Made by a program: the position numbers and the translations under genes
Shown: one piece after another, positions 32,856 through 42,569 of the stretch
How positions within the stretch are numbered: position 1 is the first letter of the stretch
Layout of the letters: every line of letters begins with the position of its first letter
NCBI RefSeq assembly: GCF_014647655.1
Contig: NZ_BMPP01000014.1
Span: 1-64,000 of the forward strand
Source: Deinococcus malanensis
GTDB taxonomy: Bacteria > Deinococcota > Deinococci > Deinococcales > Deinococcaceae
Direction: 5' to 3'
Length of the DNA: 64,000 nt
Notes under the pieces: model-generated
What the model was told of the DNA's origin: nothing
The model's database searches: none
Seen by the model: only the letters and a program-made list of their open reading frames with translations

Positions 32856-33428
32856 GTGACGACTGTCAAGAAGATCTACTCCGCCAGCGTGGACGGCACC
32901 GGGTTCGCACCCCTCCGGGCCCGGCATGAAGACATGAGCTTCCTCAACGAGCGACTCAAATCGCCGATGTACGGCACCCGGCCATTGGCCTCGACCTGGA
33001 CGCCTCTCGAGATGGACGTGCTACAAGGCGCGAAGGTTCCCCGGCACACGGCGGATGTTACGCAGATCACCTTGTACACGTTCGCGTTCAAGGCAGCGGC
33101 TGTTCGGGTGCTGGGCGACTTGCTGATGGCGCACGGCGAACTGCTTCCTATCAGTGTGCCGGGGCATGAGTACTATGCGTATCACGCGACCCGTCATCCG
33201 GATCCACGGGATCCGGCGCGGGCTGACGATCCGGGATTCTCCTTCCTGGAGGAACGCCTGGACGGGATGGACTTCTTTCAGTTGCCCAGGAATCTGATGT
33301 ATTTCGCCAGCAGCGCTTTTCTCGAGGTGTACGACCAGCACGAGCTGACCGGCCTGACATTTCGTGAGCGCTGGCCGGAAGCGCAGCAAGGGCCCACCCT
33401 GCCTGCCCTTCGTATTCCGACGAAGTGA
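32856..33428 (+). CDS. Imm11-like immunity protein
   Basis: 190 residues from GTG 32856. The central part FAFKAAAVRVLGDLLMAHGE with LLPISVPGHEYYAYHATR, the later F-F-Q-L-P and the end FLEVYDQHELTGLTFRERW follow the pattern of Imm11/DUF1629-type immunity proteins that pair with polymorphic nuclease toxins. It directly follows the AHH-type toxin tip, the expected order. It would bind and neutralise that nuclease in the cytoplasm. Confidence 0.55.
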   Translation: MTTVKKIYSASVDGTGFAPLRARHEDMSFLNERLKSPMYGTRPLASTWTPLEMDVLQGAKVPRHTADVTQITLYTFAFKAAAVRVLGDLLMAHGELLPISVPGHEYYAYHATRHPDPRDPARADDPGFSFLEERLDGMDFFQLPRNLMYFASSAFLEVYDQHELTGLTFRERWPEAQQGPTLPALRIPTK

Positions 33429-33636
33429 GGTTCCGACTTCCTCTGGACTGATTCGTGTCTTGGTCCTGGAAGGTTCGTACGGGGGCGTATGGATGGACGC
33501 GCGCAGAGTCGTCCTTACGTTGTGTCGACGTCCAAGGAACTCCCAGCGGACCAGGCACGACCGCCCAGGGCCAGGGCTGTAGGTGCCGGGCAGAACGCTC
33601 CTCCGGCTGGGCCAGCCCCCTTGAAAGGTGTGAAGG

Positions 33637-33930
33637 CTACTTCGGTCTGCCCGCACCTGTGGAGGGCCTCCGGTCCTCTAGTGAACCCCCCTCGTGAAAG
33701 CTGACGTCTACGAGGGGGGCGATCAGGCTCTGCACCTGAGCAGGGGAGTGCGACCAGGGTCCCCATAGGGTGAGATCGAAGACGGGGTCGGGACTGGGCC
33801 GCAGGTGCAGCGTGGCCCCGAAGGCCTGCTGAACGAAGCGGCGTAGGGGCGTGAGGGTGCGGTCCTCCGGCAGGAGGGCAAGGGGGACGTGCAGGTGCAG
33901 AATGGGGGGGGTGCCGTTCCATTCTGTCAT
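33637..33930 (-). CDS. Small hypothetical protein
   Basis: 97 residues from ATG 33930. The -10 box TACAAT at 33938-33943 ends 7 nt upstream, a clear leaderless arrangement. Features include ILHLHVPLALLPEDRTLTPL and PVFDLTLWGPWSHSPAQVQS. The family is unknown. A GC-rich inverted repeat (33686-33695 with 33710-33719) lies inside its 3' end. Confidence 0.6.
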   Translation of the reverse strand: MTEWNGTPPILHLHVPLALLPEDRTLTPLRRFVQQAFGATLHLRPSPDPVFDLTLWGPWSHSPAQVQSLIAPLVDVSFHEGGSLEDRRPSTGAGRPK

Positions 33931-34084
33931 ATACATAATTGTATCATGCGGTTCATGCGCGTGTGCTTCAAGTGCCCGTGGAATGAGCTGTACCTGGTCC
34001 GAAGCACCTGCTGAAGCGTTCTGCCTCCACCCCATCGAAAAAAAGACCCCGAGTGATCCGGACTGCCTCCAAAATGAGAGGGAG

Positions 34085-34876
34085 ATGCCCGCCCTCGCTC
34101 CCCAACTCCTTCTGGACCTCGTCACTCGTCGCCTCGCTGCCGGTCGGAAGGCGCCGGCCACCCTTTGGGCCCGCACGGCTGTGCACGCCGCGCCGGCTTC
34201 AGCCCATTCCTGGGCTGCTCTGGGAGCGGCGCACATGCAGCAGCAGCGCTGGCACCCCGCGCAGCTCGCCTGTCGCCAAGCGGTGCATCTCGACCCCACC
34301 CACCGTGAGGCCTGGACGAATTTCGGGCAAGCCGCTTCGGCCCGCTGGGATGCGGAGACCGCGTCACATGCCTGGGCGGCGCTCGGCATCGCTATCTTGA
34401 GCGATGAGGGGCAGGAACGTATGCAGGTGCGTTTCCAGACCGAGTGCGGTTCGGAGCTGGTGAACGCAGAACGGCTCAACCCGGCGATGGCCCTGCTGGT
34501 GGGAATTCCCACGCCCGCGACTGGCCATCGCTGTGGCGACGTGGTGCTTCTCAACGATCTCGACGGTCATCCGTACACGCAGCTCGGGCAGGTGTACCGA
34601 GTATTTCAGGCTCAGGCTGTCGTGCAACCCAGCCGGCGGTCCACGTGGCATGCGGTGCTGCATGTACCCTGGACTGATCATCTGCCGGACCTGTATGGGC
34701 ACACGTCGTGGTTCCTTGCGGTGGCTCACACCTGGCCCAGCGGGTCTCTCCGTGACCTGAAGGACTACGCCCTGGTCCACGGCGACGCGTTGCGCGAGGT
34801 AGGGCATCCTGACCCGGAAGGCGGTGCGGTCACTGGTAGGTGTACTCCGAAAACGGGCTGGCTTCACTTGGAGTGA
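34085..34876 (+). CDS. TPR-containing hypothetical protein
   Basis: 263 residues from ATG 34085, preceded by GAGAGGGAG. The first half has at least two TPR units (SWAALGAAHMQQQRWHPAQL; AWTNFGQAASARWDAETASH), with A-x-x-x-G and W/L at the usual positions. The second half (GDVVLLNDLDGHPYTQLGQV; HTSWFLAVAHTW) is unknown. Probably a cytoplasmic protein-interaction factor. The long upstream extension lacks a ribosome site and is ignored. Confidence 0.6.
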   Translation: MPALAPQLLLDLVTRRLAAGRKAPATLWARTAVHAAPASAHSWAALGAAHMQQQRWHPAQLACRQAVHLDPTHREAWTNFGQAASARWDAETASHAWAALGIAILSDEGQERMQVRFQTECGSELVNAERLNPAMALLVGIPTPATGHRCGDVVLLNDLDGHPYTQLGQVYRVFQAQAVVQPSRRSTWHAVLHVPWTDHLPDLYGHTSWFLAVAHTWPSGSLRDLKDYALVHGDALREVGHPDPEGGAVTGRCTPKTGWLHLE

Positions 34877-35039
34877 GGGCGTACGTGATCTTGGGCACCC
34901 CGGCGTCACCACTGGCCTCACAGACCGTCAAGGGCGATGCCATCAAGATGGGTCGTGGCGTCCGGCACCGCCGGGTCTACTGCCCGTACAACCTCCTCCA
35001 GGTCTTCGACACAGGACACGACGTTGTGCTCATTTTTAT

Positions 35040-36023
35040 TTACCCCTCGCGGGTCACATGGAAAGTCGCGATGTCTGCCCGCAGAGCCTCGCGCACTGGC
35101 GTGTACGTTAAGCCCAGTTCCCGCTCGGCCTTCTCGCTCCCGAACCGGAACCCCTGGGCGAGGTGGAGCGCGGTCTCCCTCGACAGGCCCAGTACTGGTG
35201 GTGTGCGCGTCATCCGTGCCACGGTCCCGCATACAGCCGCACCCGCGTGTGCCAGCCAGTCCGGAAAGGCCAGCTTTGGTCGCGGCACGCCCGACAGCTC
35301 GCTCACCAGCGACACGAATTCCCCGTTCGTCAGGTACTCCCGGCCGATCAGGTACCGCTCCCCCGCGTTGCCCTCCCGCTCCGCCGCCCGCACAATCGCT
35401 TGCGCCACGTCATCGACATGCACGAAGGTGAACCCGCCCGCCTCGAACACCCGCGCCGGTTGCTGACCACGCACCAGTTGCCTGATCCAGATGCCCGTGT
35501 CTTTCGGATCGCCCGGTCCCAGCACCGCGCCCGGGTAGACCATCACGACCTTGAGGCCCTGGCGCGCGTGTTCCCAGACGACCTCATCCCCGGCGTGCTT
35601 GGTTCGTGCGTACGCGGTCGCGTGCTGTCCCACGCGGCTGTCCTCGCGCAGCGGCTGATCCGGTGACGCGCCAAACGCCACGATGCTGCTGACATGCACC
35701 ACCTTGCGCACGCCGGCCTCCAGGGCCGCAGTCATGACGTTCCGGTTTCCCTGCACATTCACCGTCTGGTACACCTGTTCATCCGGTTCGTACAGGCTGT
35801 AACGGTTGGCCAGGTGCAGCAGCCAGTCACTTCCCCGCATGGTGTCCGCCAGCCCGCCGGGCCGCGTGACGTCCCCGGGCACGAGGTGCACGCCCAGCGC
35901 CCGCAGGTTCGTGGCGGCAGCCGGGTGACGGACCAGGGCGGTGACGTGATGGTGACGCTGAAGAAGCTGGTGAACCACACGCCGGCCAATGAACCCTGTG
36001 GCTCCTGTGACAAAGACGCGCAT
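35040..36023 (-). CDS. NAD-dependent epimerase/dehydratase
   Basis: 327 residues from ATG 36023, with GGAG 6 nt upstream (ATG 36026 is adjacent). Rossmann motif VTGATGFIGRRVV, then GDVTRPGGLADTM, VSSIVAFGA and the catalytic YxxxK in TAYARTKHAGDE. The middle GAVLGPGDPKDTG and the late segment FVHVDDVAQAIVRAA are typical of dihydroflavonol reductase-like extended SDRs. It acts on a bulky alcohol, ketone or sugar; the exact substrate is not visible. Confidence 0.86.
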   Translation of the reverse strand: MRVFVTGATGFIGRRVVHQLLQRHHHVTALVRHPAAATNLRALGVHLVPGDVTRPGGLADTMRGSDWLLHLANRYSLYEPDEQVYQTVNVQGNRNVMTAALEAGVRKVVHVSSIVAFGASPDQPLREDSRVGQHATAYARTKHAGDEVVWEHARQGLKVVMVYPGAVLGPGDPKDTGIWIRQLVRGQQPARVFEAGGFTFVHVDDVAQAIVRAAEREGNAGERYLIGREYLTNGEFVSLVSELSGVPRPKLAFPDWLAHAGAAVCGTVARMTRTPPVLGLSRETALHLAQGFRFGSEKAERELGLTYTPVREALRADIATFHVTREG

Positions 36024-36057
36024 CATTCTCTCCACGATCTGTGGAAGCGACAGATCT

Positions 36058-36312
36058 TCATTGGGCAACGACGTCAGCCGGCGCCTGCCAGACCCTGCCC
36101 CGCTCCAGGCCGGATCTGCACGGTAATGGCGTGGTCTGACCTTCCATGATAGAGACCGCATTCGCCCGCTTGTACAGCATGACACCTCTCATTGACACCG
36201 GGTTGTCCTCTGCCAGCGCCGTTGGTGCGGATGCTCCGGGTTGAAGAGCCACGGCCCTGACTTCGTTTGCAAGCATGTCAGGGGAACTCTGGCTGGATTC
36301 GGAAGTGGACAT
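36058..36312 (-). CDS. Small protein, homologue of 51654-51869
   Basis: 84 codons. The central part LANEVRAVALQPGASAPTAL and the later G-V-M-L-Y-K-R-A-N-A-V-S-I align with the protein at 51654-51869 (ADELKALGLKPGASTPVALL; G-V-C-A-L-Y-A-R-D-Q-A-V-P-I). This repeated pattern is the reason to call it. No good ribosome site is seen and the start is uncertain. The family is unknown. Confidence 0.45.
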   Translation of the reverse strand: MSTSESSQSSPDMLANEVRAVALQPGASAPTALAEDNPVSMRGVMLYKRANAVSIMEGQTTPLPCRSGLERGRVWQAPADVVAQ

Positions 36313-36602
36313 AGGGCAACGCCATGTGCTGACTGTGTCTGTAGGTCCTGGCCTCAGGCCTCCACAAGAAGCGGTCGCTGAACTTCATTATGGCCAGCTG
36401 CCCCACGCAACTGACCGCCGAAAACCAGCGCCACCAAGGGAGCTGGACGCGCACCAGCGAACATCACTCCGGGCAACCCGGTGAGGTCACTGGGGTCAGG
36501 CAGCCTCCAGGCAGATTCAGCGTACAGATCAGGAACAGATGCCGGCGTGCCCGCCGTTTTCGTTTCAGCGTGAGCGGCAGGAGCCGCGTCCGGAAGCACA
36601 CC
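36313..36602. other. Intergenic, no gene seen
   Basis: 290 bases after the NmrA-like gene on the minus strand. No hairpin or conserved frame was recognised. Confidence 0.4.
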
Positions 36603-37517
36603 TCACGCACGCGCCGGGTCAACCTGGAGCGTGCCCTGGGCGGAAGTCCACTCTGCAATCTCACGCAAAGAAGTCAAACGCACCGGGTCCTGCGCGAGGG
36701 TGCGTGCCGGGGCAAGCCGCATGTCAGCCGTGTCCTGCCAGACCGCCAGGGCAGCCAGGCGGGCCAGCGGCCGATGAAACGGGCGCATCAGCACGGCGAC
36801 CGCATGCAGGACCCAGAGCGGGACAACTTTCACGCGCGCCGATTTTCCTGATGCCCGCTCGAACACCCGCACGACTTCCCGAAGTGAAATATTCTCGGGA
36901 CCTCCCACGTCGATGACGCGTCCACGAGCGGCCGGGTCCTCCAGGGCAGCCACGACAAAAAACGCCACGTCCTGCACGGCCACGTAGTTTATGGGATTCT
37001 GGCCACGCCCGAACAGCATTACGGGCCGTCCGCGCACGACCGGTTCCCACATCAACGTCGCCCAGAATTCCATGAAGGCTGCCGGACGCAGGATGGTCCA
37101 TGACAGGCCACTGCCCCGCAGGTACCTCTCTCCGGCAGCTTTGTAGCGCATAAAGTCCACCGGGCTCTCTGAGCTGCTGCCCCAGGCGGACGTGAACACG
37201 AAATGTTCTACCTGTGCATGGGCGGCTGCGTCGATCAGGGTGGAGATGCCACGCAGGTCCACCGCTTCCGACGAGTTGTGGCCCGTTCCGCTCAGGGCGT
37301 GGGCGGCAGACAACACGTGGGTGCAGCCTTGCACCGCGCGCTCAATCGACCGTCTGTCGCGCAGATCACCCTGAACGACTTGTGCCCCTTGTGCTGCCAG
37401 GTCTCCCAGACCGGAAGGATGACGCGTCATGGCCCGTACCTCCCAGCCCCGTGCGAGCAGGTGTGGAATCACGGCCCGGCCCAGGCGGCTGCTTGCTCCA
37501 ACCACCAGAATCCTCAT
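36603..37517 (-). CDS. NmrA-like atypical SDR (NAD(P)-binding)
   Basis: 304 residues from ATG 37517, with GAGGAGG 6 nt upstream. It starts with the Rossmann motif ILVVGASSRLGRAVI, followed by VVQGDLRDRRSIERAVQG and VFTSAWGSS. The usual YxxxK pair is reduced to M-R-Y-K-A-A-G-E. LRPAAFMEFWATLMWEPVV and INYVAVQDVAFFV are common in NmrA/HSCARG-like redox sensors and quinone-type reductases. It could be an enzyme or a cofactor sensor. Confidence 0.82.
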   Translation of the reverse strand: MRILVVGASSRLGRAVIPHLLARGWEVRAMTRHPSGLGDLAAQGAQVVQGDLRDRRSIERAVQGCTHVLSAAHALSGTGHNSSEAVDLRGISTLIDAAAHAQVEHFVFTSAWGSSSESPVDFMRYKAAGERYLRGSGLSWTILRPAAFMEFWATLMWEPVVRGRPVMLFGRGQNPINYVAVQDVAFFVVAALEDPAARGRVIDVGGPENISLREVVRVFERASGKSARVKVVPLWVLHAVAVLMRPFHRPLARLAALAVWQDTADMRLAPARTLAQDPVRLTSLREIAEWTSAQGTLQVDPARA

Positions 37518-37592
37518 GTCGACCTCCTCTTTTGCAAGTCGCCTGATCGGTGCCGTACCACTGCGGTACACGACTGCCTGACCGCCGGCATG

Positions 37593-38048
37593 TCACTTCA
37601 CTGTGGTGGAGGAAGCCGGGAAGTCCTTGTTGGCGTCGTCCCAGGCCGTCACCGTGTTGTCCGCGTACTTCTGGTAGACCTTCCACGTAAGTTGAGCGGC
37701 TTCCTTAGGGTTCGCACCCTGAAAATAGAAGCGCGCGATTTCCTGTGGCTCGATGCGGCCCGTCCACACCACCGCCGTGATCTTCCCGGCCGCGTCTTTC
37801 TCGAACGTGCGTTTCCAGCCTGGGGCTTGTAAGGTGCGGGACAGGACGAATCCCGCAGGAAGAAGCATGCGTACTTGAGTGGTGGCGCTCGTCGCCGCGC
37901 TCTCGTTCGGAACCTGCAAACGGTACATCTCGGTCGCGCCCAGGGCACTCTCAGTGGCCCCCAGCTCCGTACGCACCACCGCATGTGCAGCGGCGGAGGC
38001 ACCAAAGGCGAGCGTGGTAACGGTGAAGAGGGTGTTCAGTATGCGCAT
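37593..38048 (-). CDS. YcnI-like (DUF1775) secreted copper-binding protein
   Basis: 151 residues with a signal peptide (NTLFTVTTLAFGASAAAH). Cleavage after AAA would leave His as the first mature residue, the copper ligand in YcnI. The body has YRLQVPNESAATSATTQVRM, PGWKRTFEKDAAGKITAVVW and a late F-x-x-Q-G-A-N-P segment typical of DUF1775. A C-terminal YcnI membrane anchor is lacking. AAGGAG precedes the ATG. It joins DUF305 and the broken chaperone as the window's metal-related set. Confidence 0.82.
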   Translation of the reverse strand: MRILNTLFTVTTLAFGASAAAHAVVRTELGATESALGATEMYRLQVPNESAATSATTQVRMLLPAGFVLSRTLQAPGWKRTFEKDAAGKITAVVWTGRIEPQEIARFYFQGANPKEAAQLTWKVYQKYADNTVTAWDDANKDFPASSTTVK

Positions 38049-38270
38049 CTTCGACTCCTTTGTGACCCGTGGGGCCCGTGAGCATTCACAGCTGTCCGGT
38101 GAACTGCGGAGGGCGCTCCAGGTCAGTCCTCATCGGTCAGTCCTGTTTCGGCACCCCCACACCCTGAGGGTAGACATGGCAGCGGTTGACCGCATCGGGT
38201 GAATTACCCACCGCCTTCCTCTCTAATGCACCTTGAAGACCTGCCGGGGAAGTACCCTGAGGGGGTCACC

Positions 38271-40697
38271 ATGGACCACCGCCTCGCGTCGCCGCAACAA
38301 GCAGGCAGCAAGCTGTCGGTTAATGCCGCCGCGCTGATCGGGCGGGAGACGGACGCCCAGGCCCTCACGGCGCTTCTGAGCGACCCAGCAGTCTCCCTGG
38401 TGACGGTCACCGGGCCGGGTGGCGTCGGCAAGACCAGCCTCGCCTCACACGTTGCCCGGACCCTTACTCCTGCGTTCAGGGACGGTGTCTGCATGGTGCT
38501 GCTCGCTCCGCTGCGGCCCGACACCCCAGCCGAGACGGAAGTCGCGCGGGCACTCGGACTCAGGGACTCGACGTCCCGCGATGTTCTGCCGCGGGTTCTG
38601 AGCCGGCTGGAGCGCGCGCACCTGCTGCTGCTGCTCGACAACGCCGAACACCTTCCCCAGACGGGACCGTTCGTCTCCGCGCTGCTGGACGTTGTCGAGA
38701 ACGTTCGGGTGCTCGTGACGAGCCGGACACCACTCGGCCTTTCGCGCGAACAGGAATTTGCCCTCGGCGCGCTCCCCGTGCCCAGGTTGGGCGGGACCTT
38801 TCAGGAAGTTCAGACCGCAGCGAGCGTTCAGCTGTTCCAGCGACGTGCCAAAGCGGTGAAACGCGACTTCGAGGTTCGCCTGGACAATGCCCAGGCGGTC
38901 GCGGAAATCTGCGCCCGCCTGGACGGCCTGCCGCTGGCGATTGAGCTCGCGGCCGCCAGAGTACGGGTGTTGCCGCCCGCCATGATGCTCGGGCACCTTC
39001 ACTCCACGCTGGAACTGCTGACTGGAGGTCCAGGCGACCGTCCCGAACGCCAGCGTTCCCTGCGGGCCACGCTTGAGTGGAGTGAGCAGCTTCTCGAGCC
39101 CGAGCAGCGAAGACTGCTGTGGACCCTCGGCGTGTTCGCCCAGGGTGCCAGTCTGGCGAGCATCTCCGCTGTCGCGGGCCTTCCGGCTCACGTCGCCCTC
39201 GAGCAGCTCGAGACCCTGGCCCGTCATGGCCTGATCAGGGTGATGACGGGACCGGACGGTGACGGGCGCTTTGACCTGCTGGAAATCATCCGCGAGTTCG
39301 CCCTGGAACGGCTGGTCCAGCAGGGTGATGGTGACAGCATCCACCAGCGCCACGCGCGTCACTTCCTTTCGTTCGCCGTGAAGGCCGACGCGGACCTCTG
39401 GGGCGCCCGGCAGCATGAGGTTCTCTCTGCCCTGGAGCGTGAGCACGGCAACCTGCGCGCCGCCCTGACCTGGGCCCTCCAGCATGACCAGAACCTCGCG
39501 CTTGACCTTGCAGCCGCGCTGGGGAACTTCTGGAGCGTTCATGGACATTTCGCTGAAGGCCGCCAGTGGCTGGAACGTGCGCTCGATGGTGAGGGAAGCG
39601 CGGAGTCACGCGCGCGGGCCCTGTGCGCTGCGGGTGAGATGGCGAGGATGCAGGGCGACCATGAGCAGGCCGAGCGTCTGCTGTCCGCCAGTCTTACCCT
39701 GGCCCGTGATCATGCTGATGTTGGTGGGATGGCCGCGGCACTCAACCTGCTGGGGGTCCTGGCACACAACGCGGCCCGGCCCGACGAGGCGCGGGCGTTT
39801 CTGAACGAAGCGCTGCCCTTGTGGGAGGTGGAGCGCCGGGACCTGGGCCGCACGTCGCCCCTGTTCAACCTGGGTCGGCTCTCCCTGTACTGGGGAGAAC
39901 CGCATGACGCTGTCGAACCCCTGAGCCGCGCGCTGGCCTTCTGGCGCACGAGTGGCAATACCCACGGCGTGGCCTACGCCCTGTACAGCCTCGGCCGGGC
40001 GCTCCTGGACATTGGGGATACCGGGCAGGCACAGCACCTGCTGCGTGAAAGCCTCGACCTGCGGCGTGCTATCGGTGACGAGCGCGGCATTATCGCGTCG
40101 CAGACGGCCCTTGGACTGAGTGCGGTCATGGGCGGCGAGTTCAGGGAAGCGCTGCCGCTTCTGTCTGACGCATTGACCCGCTCTGTGCGCCTGGGCCACC
40201 GCCGCAACATCGCCGAGAGCCTGGAGGATTATGCGGCGTACGCCGCGCGGGCTGGGAGCGCTGCTCAAGCGGTGCGGTGGTGCGCGGCCGCGCGGAACCT
40301 GCGGGCCATGATCGGTGCCCCGGCCGCGCCCCTGGATGAACGGCAGGTCGCCGTCACCTTGAGCCGCGCACGACAATCCCTCGGCGGCGCGGCCTACGAA
40401 CGTGAGATGCGCGCCGGGACCCTGCTCGACCTGGATGCCGCCATCCAGGACGCATTGTCGCTGCGCGTCCCTGCGGCTCCTGGAGTGCAGTCGGGCCCTT
40501 CGACGTTCAGACTGTCCCCACGTGAACTCGAGGTGCTGCGCCTCCTGGCCGAAGGACGCAGCAACCGCGAAGTTGCTCAGAAGCTGACACTGAGCGAGAA
40601 GACCGTGGCGCGTCACGTCGAGAACGTGTTCAACAAGCTTGGCGTACACTCCCGGGCCTCGGCAGTCGCGATCGCCATTCGTGAAGGGCTCGTTTGA
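38271..40697 (+). CDS. NB-ARC/TPR LuxR-family regulator (first copy)
   Basis: 808 residues from ATG 38271; GAGGGGG lies 5 nt upstream, while two in-frame upstream ATGs have no such site. A P-loop [15 protein letters not shown], Walker [12 protein letters not shown] and the [13 protein letters not shown] block define an AfsR/MalT-like STAND ATPase. TPR repeats cover about 380-690. A GerE-type helix-turn-helix ends the protein ([20 protein letters not shown], then [16 protein letters not shown]). A ligand or partner protein would trigger ATP-dependent oligomerisation and transcription. The rhodanese gene follows 75 nt downstream. A second regulator of this type starts at 43030. Confidence 0.9.
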   Translation: MDHRLASPQQAGSKLSVNAAALIGRETDAQALTALLSDPAVSLVTVTGPGGVGKTSLASHVARTLTPAFRDGVCMVLLAPLRPDTPAETEVARALGLRDSTSRDVLPRVLSRLERAHLLLLLDNAEHLPQTGPFVSALLDVVENVRVLVTSRTPLGLSREQEFALGALPVPRLGGTFQEVQTAASVQLFQRRAKAVKRDFEVRLDNAQAVAEICARLDGLPLAIELAAARVRVLPPAMMLGHLHSTLELLTGGPGDRPERQRSLRATLEWSEQLLEPEQRRLLWTLGVFAQGASLASISAVAGLPAHVALEQLETLARHGLIRVMTGPDGDGRFDLLEIIREFALERLVQQGDGDSIHQRHARHFLSFAVKADADLWGARQHEVLSALEREHGNLRAALTWALQHDQNLALDLAAALGNFWSVHGHFAEGRQWLERALDGEGSAESRARALCAAGEMARMQGDHEQAERLLSASLTLARDHADVGGMAAALNLLGVLAHNAARPDEARAFLNEALPLWEVERRDLGRTSPLFNLGRLSLYWGEPHDAVEPLSRALAFWRTSGNTHGVAYALYSLGRALLDIGDTGQAQHLLRESLDLRRAIGDERGIIASQTALGLSAVMGGEFREALPLLSDALTRSVRLGHRRNIAESLEDYAAYAARAGSAAQAVRWCAAARNLRAMIGAPAAPLDERQVAVTLSRARQSLGGAAYEREMRAGTLLDLDAAIQDALSLRVPAAPGVQSGPSTFRLSPRELEVLRLLAEGRSNREVAQKLTLSEKTVARHVENVFNKLGVHSRASAVAIAIREGLV

Positions 40698-40772
40698 CCA
40701 GCGAGGTATGGGTCATTCACCCGATGCGCCGGGCGCCGCACGTTCGGCACACTGAGCACAGGAGGACCACTG

Positions 40773-41627
40773 GTGACGGGACAGCAGGACATCAGCGAGG
40801 CAACCGGACCAGATGCGCTGCCAGGGCAGCCGCACCCCATTGAAGCATGCACCTGGCACGGCGGGAGCGGCCCCTGGCCGGAGGTCTCGACGGCGCAGCT
40901 GCGCAGGCTTCTTGCGGCAGGCTCAACCCTCGTGCTCGACGCACGGTCTCCTCTGGAGTGGGCGATTAGTCATCTGCCGGGAGCGAGGAACGTCGGGCCA
41001 AAGCCAGGCGTGCCCATGGGAGAGTATGTCGGTGATGTCCGGGAGATCGCGCGCCTGACGCAGGGGAACCCGTCGGTGCCGCTGTTGATCTACTGCAACG
41101 GCCCTCACTGCCGTAAAACCTACCGGCTCGCCGCTGAACTGCGTGACGCGGGCTTCACGGATGTCCGCTGCTATCACCTGGGTGCGCCCGTCTGGCGGGC
41201 GCTTGGGGGCCTGATGGTCGTCGAGAAGGAGGGGGCGGCCTACATCCTGCGCAACGACCGGACCGCGTGCTGGGTCGACGCGAGCCGCGCAGGTTGTGCT
41301 TTTCCTTTCCCCAACCTGCCAGGTGTGGTGCGTCTCCCTCAGGGCAGCGTGAGCGATGCGAAAAATGACGGCCGACTTCCTATGGAAGACCACAACACCC
41401 GGGTGGTCGTCTTTGGCAGCACGGTCAGCGAGGCCAGAACCGTCGCTCAGGAACTGGGTTCGCACGCATTTCATAACGTCACGTACTTCAACGGCACGGC
41501 TCGGCTCCTGGCACAGACACTTCAGGCCGCAGACCCGGGGAACGGGCTTCACCGCATGCAAGGCCGCTGTGGTCATCCAGCCGGGCATACGTCCTCACTC
41601 CGGGTGAAAGGGAAGGGAGAAGCATGA
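40773..41627 (+). CDS. Double rhodanese-domain protein
   Basis: 284 residues from GTG 40773, with GGAGG 8 nt upstream. The first rhodanese domain (about 36-150) has LDARSPLEWAISHLPGARNV and an active-site loop IYCNGPHCRKTYRLA with the catalytic Cys. A second domain-like part (about 200-265; VVVFGSTVSEARTVAQELG) lacks the loop Cys and is probably inactive. It could transfer sulfur or serve as a persulfide sensor. The next gene overlaps as ATGA. Confidence 0.82.
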   Translation: MTGQQDISEATGPDALPGQPHPIEACTWHGGSGPWPEVSTAQLRRLLAAGSTLVLDARSPLEWAISHLPGARNVGPKPGVPMGEYVGDVREIARLTQGNPSVPLLIYCNGPHCRKTYRLAAELRDAGFTDVRCYHLGAPVWRALGGLMVVEKEGAAYILRNDRTACWVDASRAGCAFPFPNLPGVVRLPQGSVSDAKNDGRLPMEDHNTRVVVFGSTVSEARTVAQELGSHAFHNVTYFNGTARLLAQTLQAADPGNGLHRMQGRCGHPAGHTSSLRVKGKGEA

Positions 41628-41989
41628 ACCTCATACCACTGCTCGCTCTGGTCGTACTCGCCCTGACATCTGCCGCGTCAGCCCACGGTGCCTGCCTCCT
41701 GGCGGCCGCACCCGTGATGACGGACGCTGCGGTTCCGGCGGGAAGCGTCTCGGCACGACCCGTGGTTTCGCTCGACCCGCAGGATCATGCAGCCGTGGCC
41801 TCCTCTGCGAAGCGCTTTTTGTTTCTTCGCGCCGCTTCCGGAATGCACGCCAGGTTCTTGGCCCCAGCGCTCCCGCTGGTTCCCAATTCTTTCGGAGGGC
41901 GGGCCCTGGAGCAGGAATCGGCAGGAAGCGCCCCTGGACTGCATCTCCTGAACAGGGTTGGAAGCGTCCTGGACGAGAGCCACCAGTAG
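41624..41989 (+). CDS. Small secreted hypothetical protein
   Basis: 121 residues beginning with a signal peptide (LIPLLALVVLALTSAASAHG). The mature part is Ala/Pro/Ser-rich with no recognised domain. ATG 41624 overlaps the rhodanese stop, so the two are co-translated and may act together in the envelope. Confidence 0.6.
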   Translation: MNLIPLLALVVLALTSAASAHGACLLAAAPVMTDAAVPAGSVSARPVVSLDPQDHAAVASSAKRFLFLRAASGMHARFLAPALPLVPNSFGGRALEQESAGSAPGLHLLNRVGSVLDESHQ

Positions 41990-42142
41990 GAAAAGTCGGG
42001 AATTCGGACGGTTCCTATCGCTCGGAATGAAGGAGGTTGCCGGCGTGGTTCGCCCGCCGCCTGCCCTCCCGCGTCTTTCCTTGCCTGACCGCTGAGGTGG
42101 GCGTCCCCGTCAGCCTTCGGTTCTTGACGCACCCACCCAATT

Positions 42143-42172
42143 TTGTCACGCTGTATCCACAGGGGATATATC
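42143..42172 (+). promoter_or_regulatory. padR promoter with dyad
   Basis: TTGTCA (42143-42148), an 18-bp spacer and TATATC (42167-42172). GATATATC at the -10 is self-complementary and may belong to a PadR operator, giving autorepression. AGGAG at 42182 serves the ATG at 42193. Confidence 0.6.
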
Positions 42173-42192
42173 ACTTCCGGTAGGAGACGGAC

Positions 42193-42552
42193 ATGAGCGA
42201 CCAGCACCCCAGCCCCCACGACCTCCTGCCCCTGACCCCAGCGGTCCTCCATATCCTGCTTGCCCTGGCTGACGGCGAAAAACACGGCTACACCATCATG
42301 AAAGCCGTCGAAACGCACTCCGAAGGCCAGACCCGCATGGGCCCCGGCACCCTCTACGGCACCCTCAAACGCCTCCTCACCACCAGACTCGTCCAGGAAA
42401 GCGACGAACGCCCCGACCCCAGCCTGGATGACCAGCGCCGCCGGTACTACAGCCTCACCTCGTTCGGGCAGCGGGTCCTGAATGAAGAAGTCGAGCGTCT
42501 GGGCCGCCTGGTGCAGGCCGCCCGGCGCACCCCCGCACTGGGCGGCCTGTAG
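42193..42552 (+). CDS. PadR-family transcriptional regulator
   Basis: 119 residues. The winged-helix domain reads LTPAVLHILLALADGEKHGY, then T-I-M-K-A-V-E and MGPGTLYGTLKRLL, ending with RRYYSLTSFGQRVL. This is the standard PadR architecture; it usually represses its own operon and responds to phenolics or membrane stress. The gene is followed 17 nt later by a small partner typical of PadR/permease-like pairs. Confidence 0.92.
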   Translation: MSDQHPSPHDLLPLTPAVLHILLALADGEKHGYTIMKAVETHSEGQTRMGPGTLYGTLKRLLTTRLVQESDERPDPSLDDQRRRYYSLTSFGQRVLNEEVERLGRLVQAARRTPALGGL

Positions 42553-42569
42553 ACCGCAGGGAGTACCCC

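Noticed and set aside
33686..33719. CCCCCCTCGT/ACGAGGGGGG hairpin as a terminator
   Set aside because: It lies inside the coding end of the small gene at 33637-33930 and lacks a T tract; noted only as an inverted repeat.
38445..39548. Long minus-strand frame opposite the first LuxR-type regulator
   Set aside because: Antisense to a protein with clear P-loop and TPR motifs; no start signal or family.
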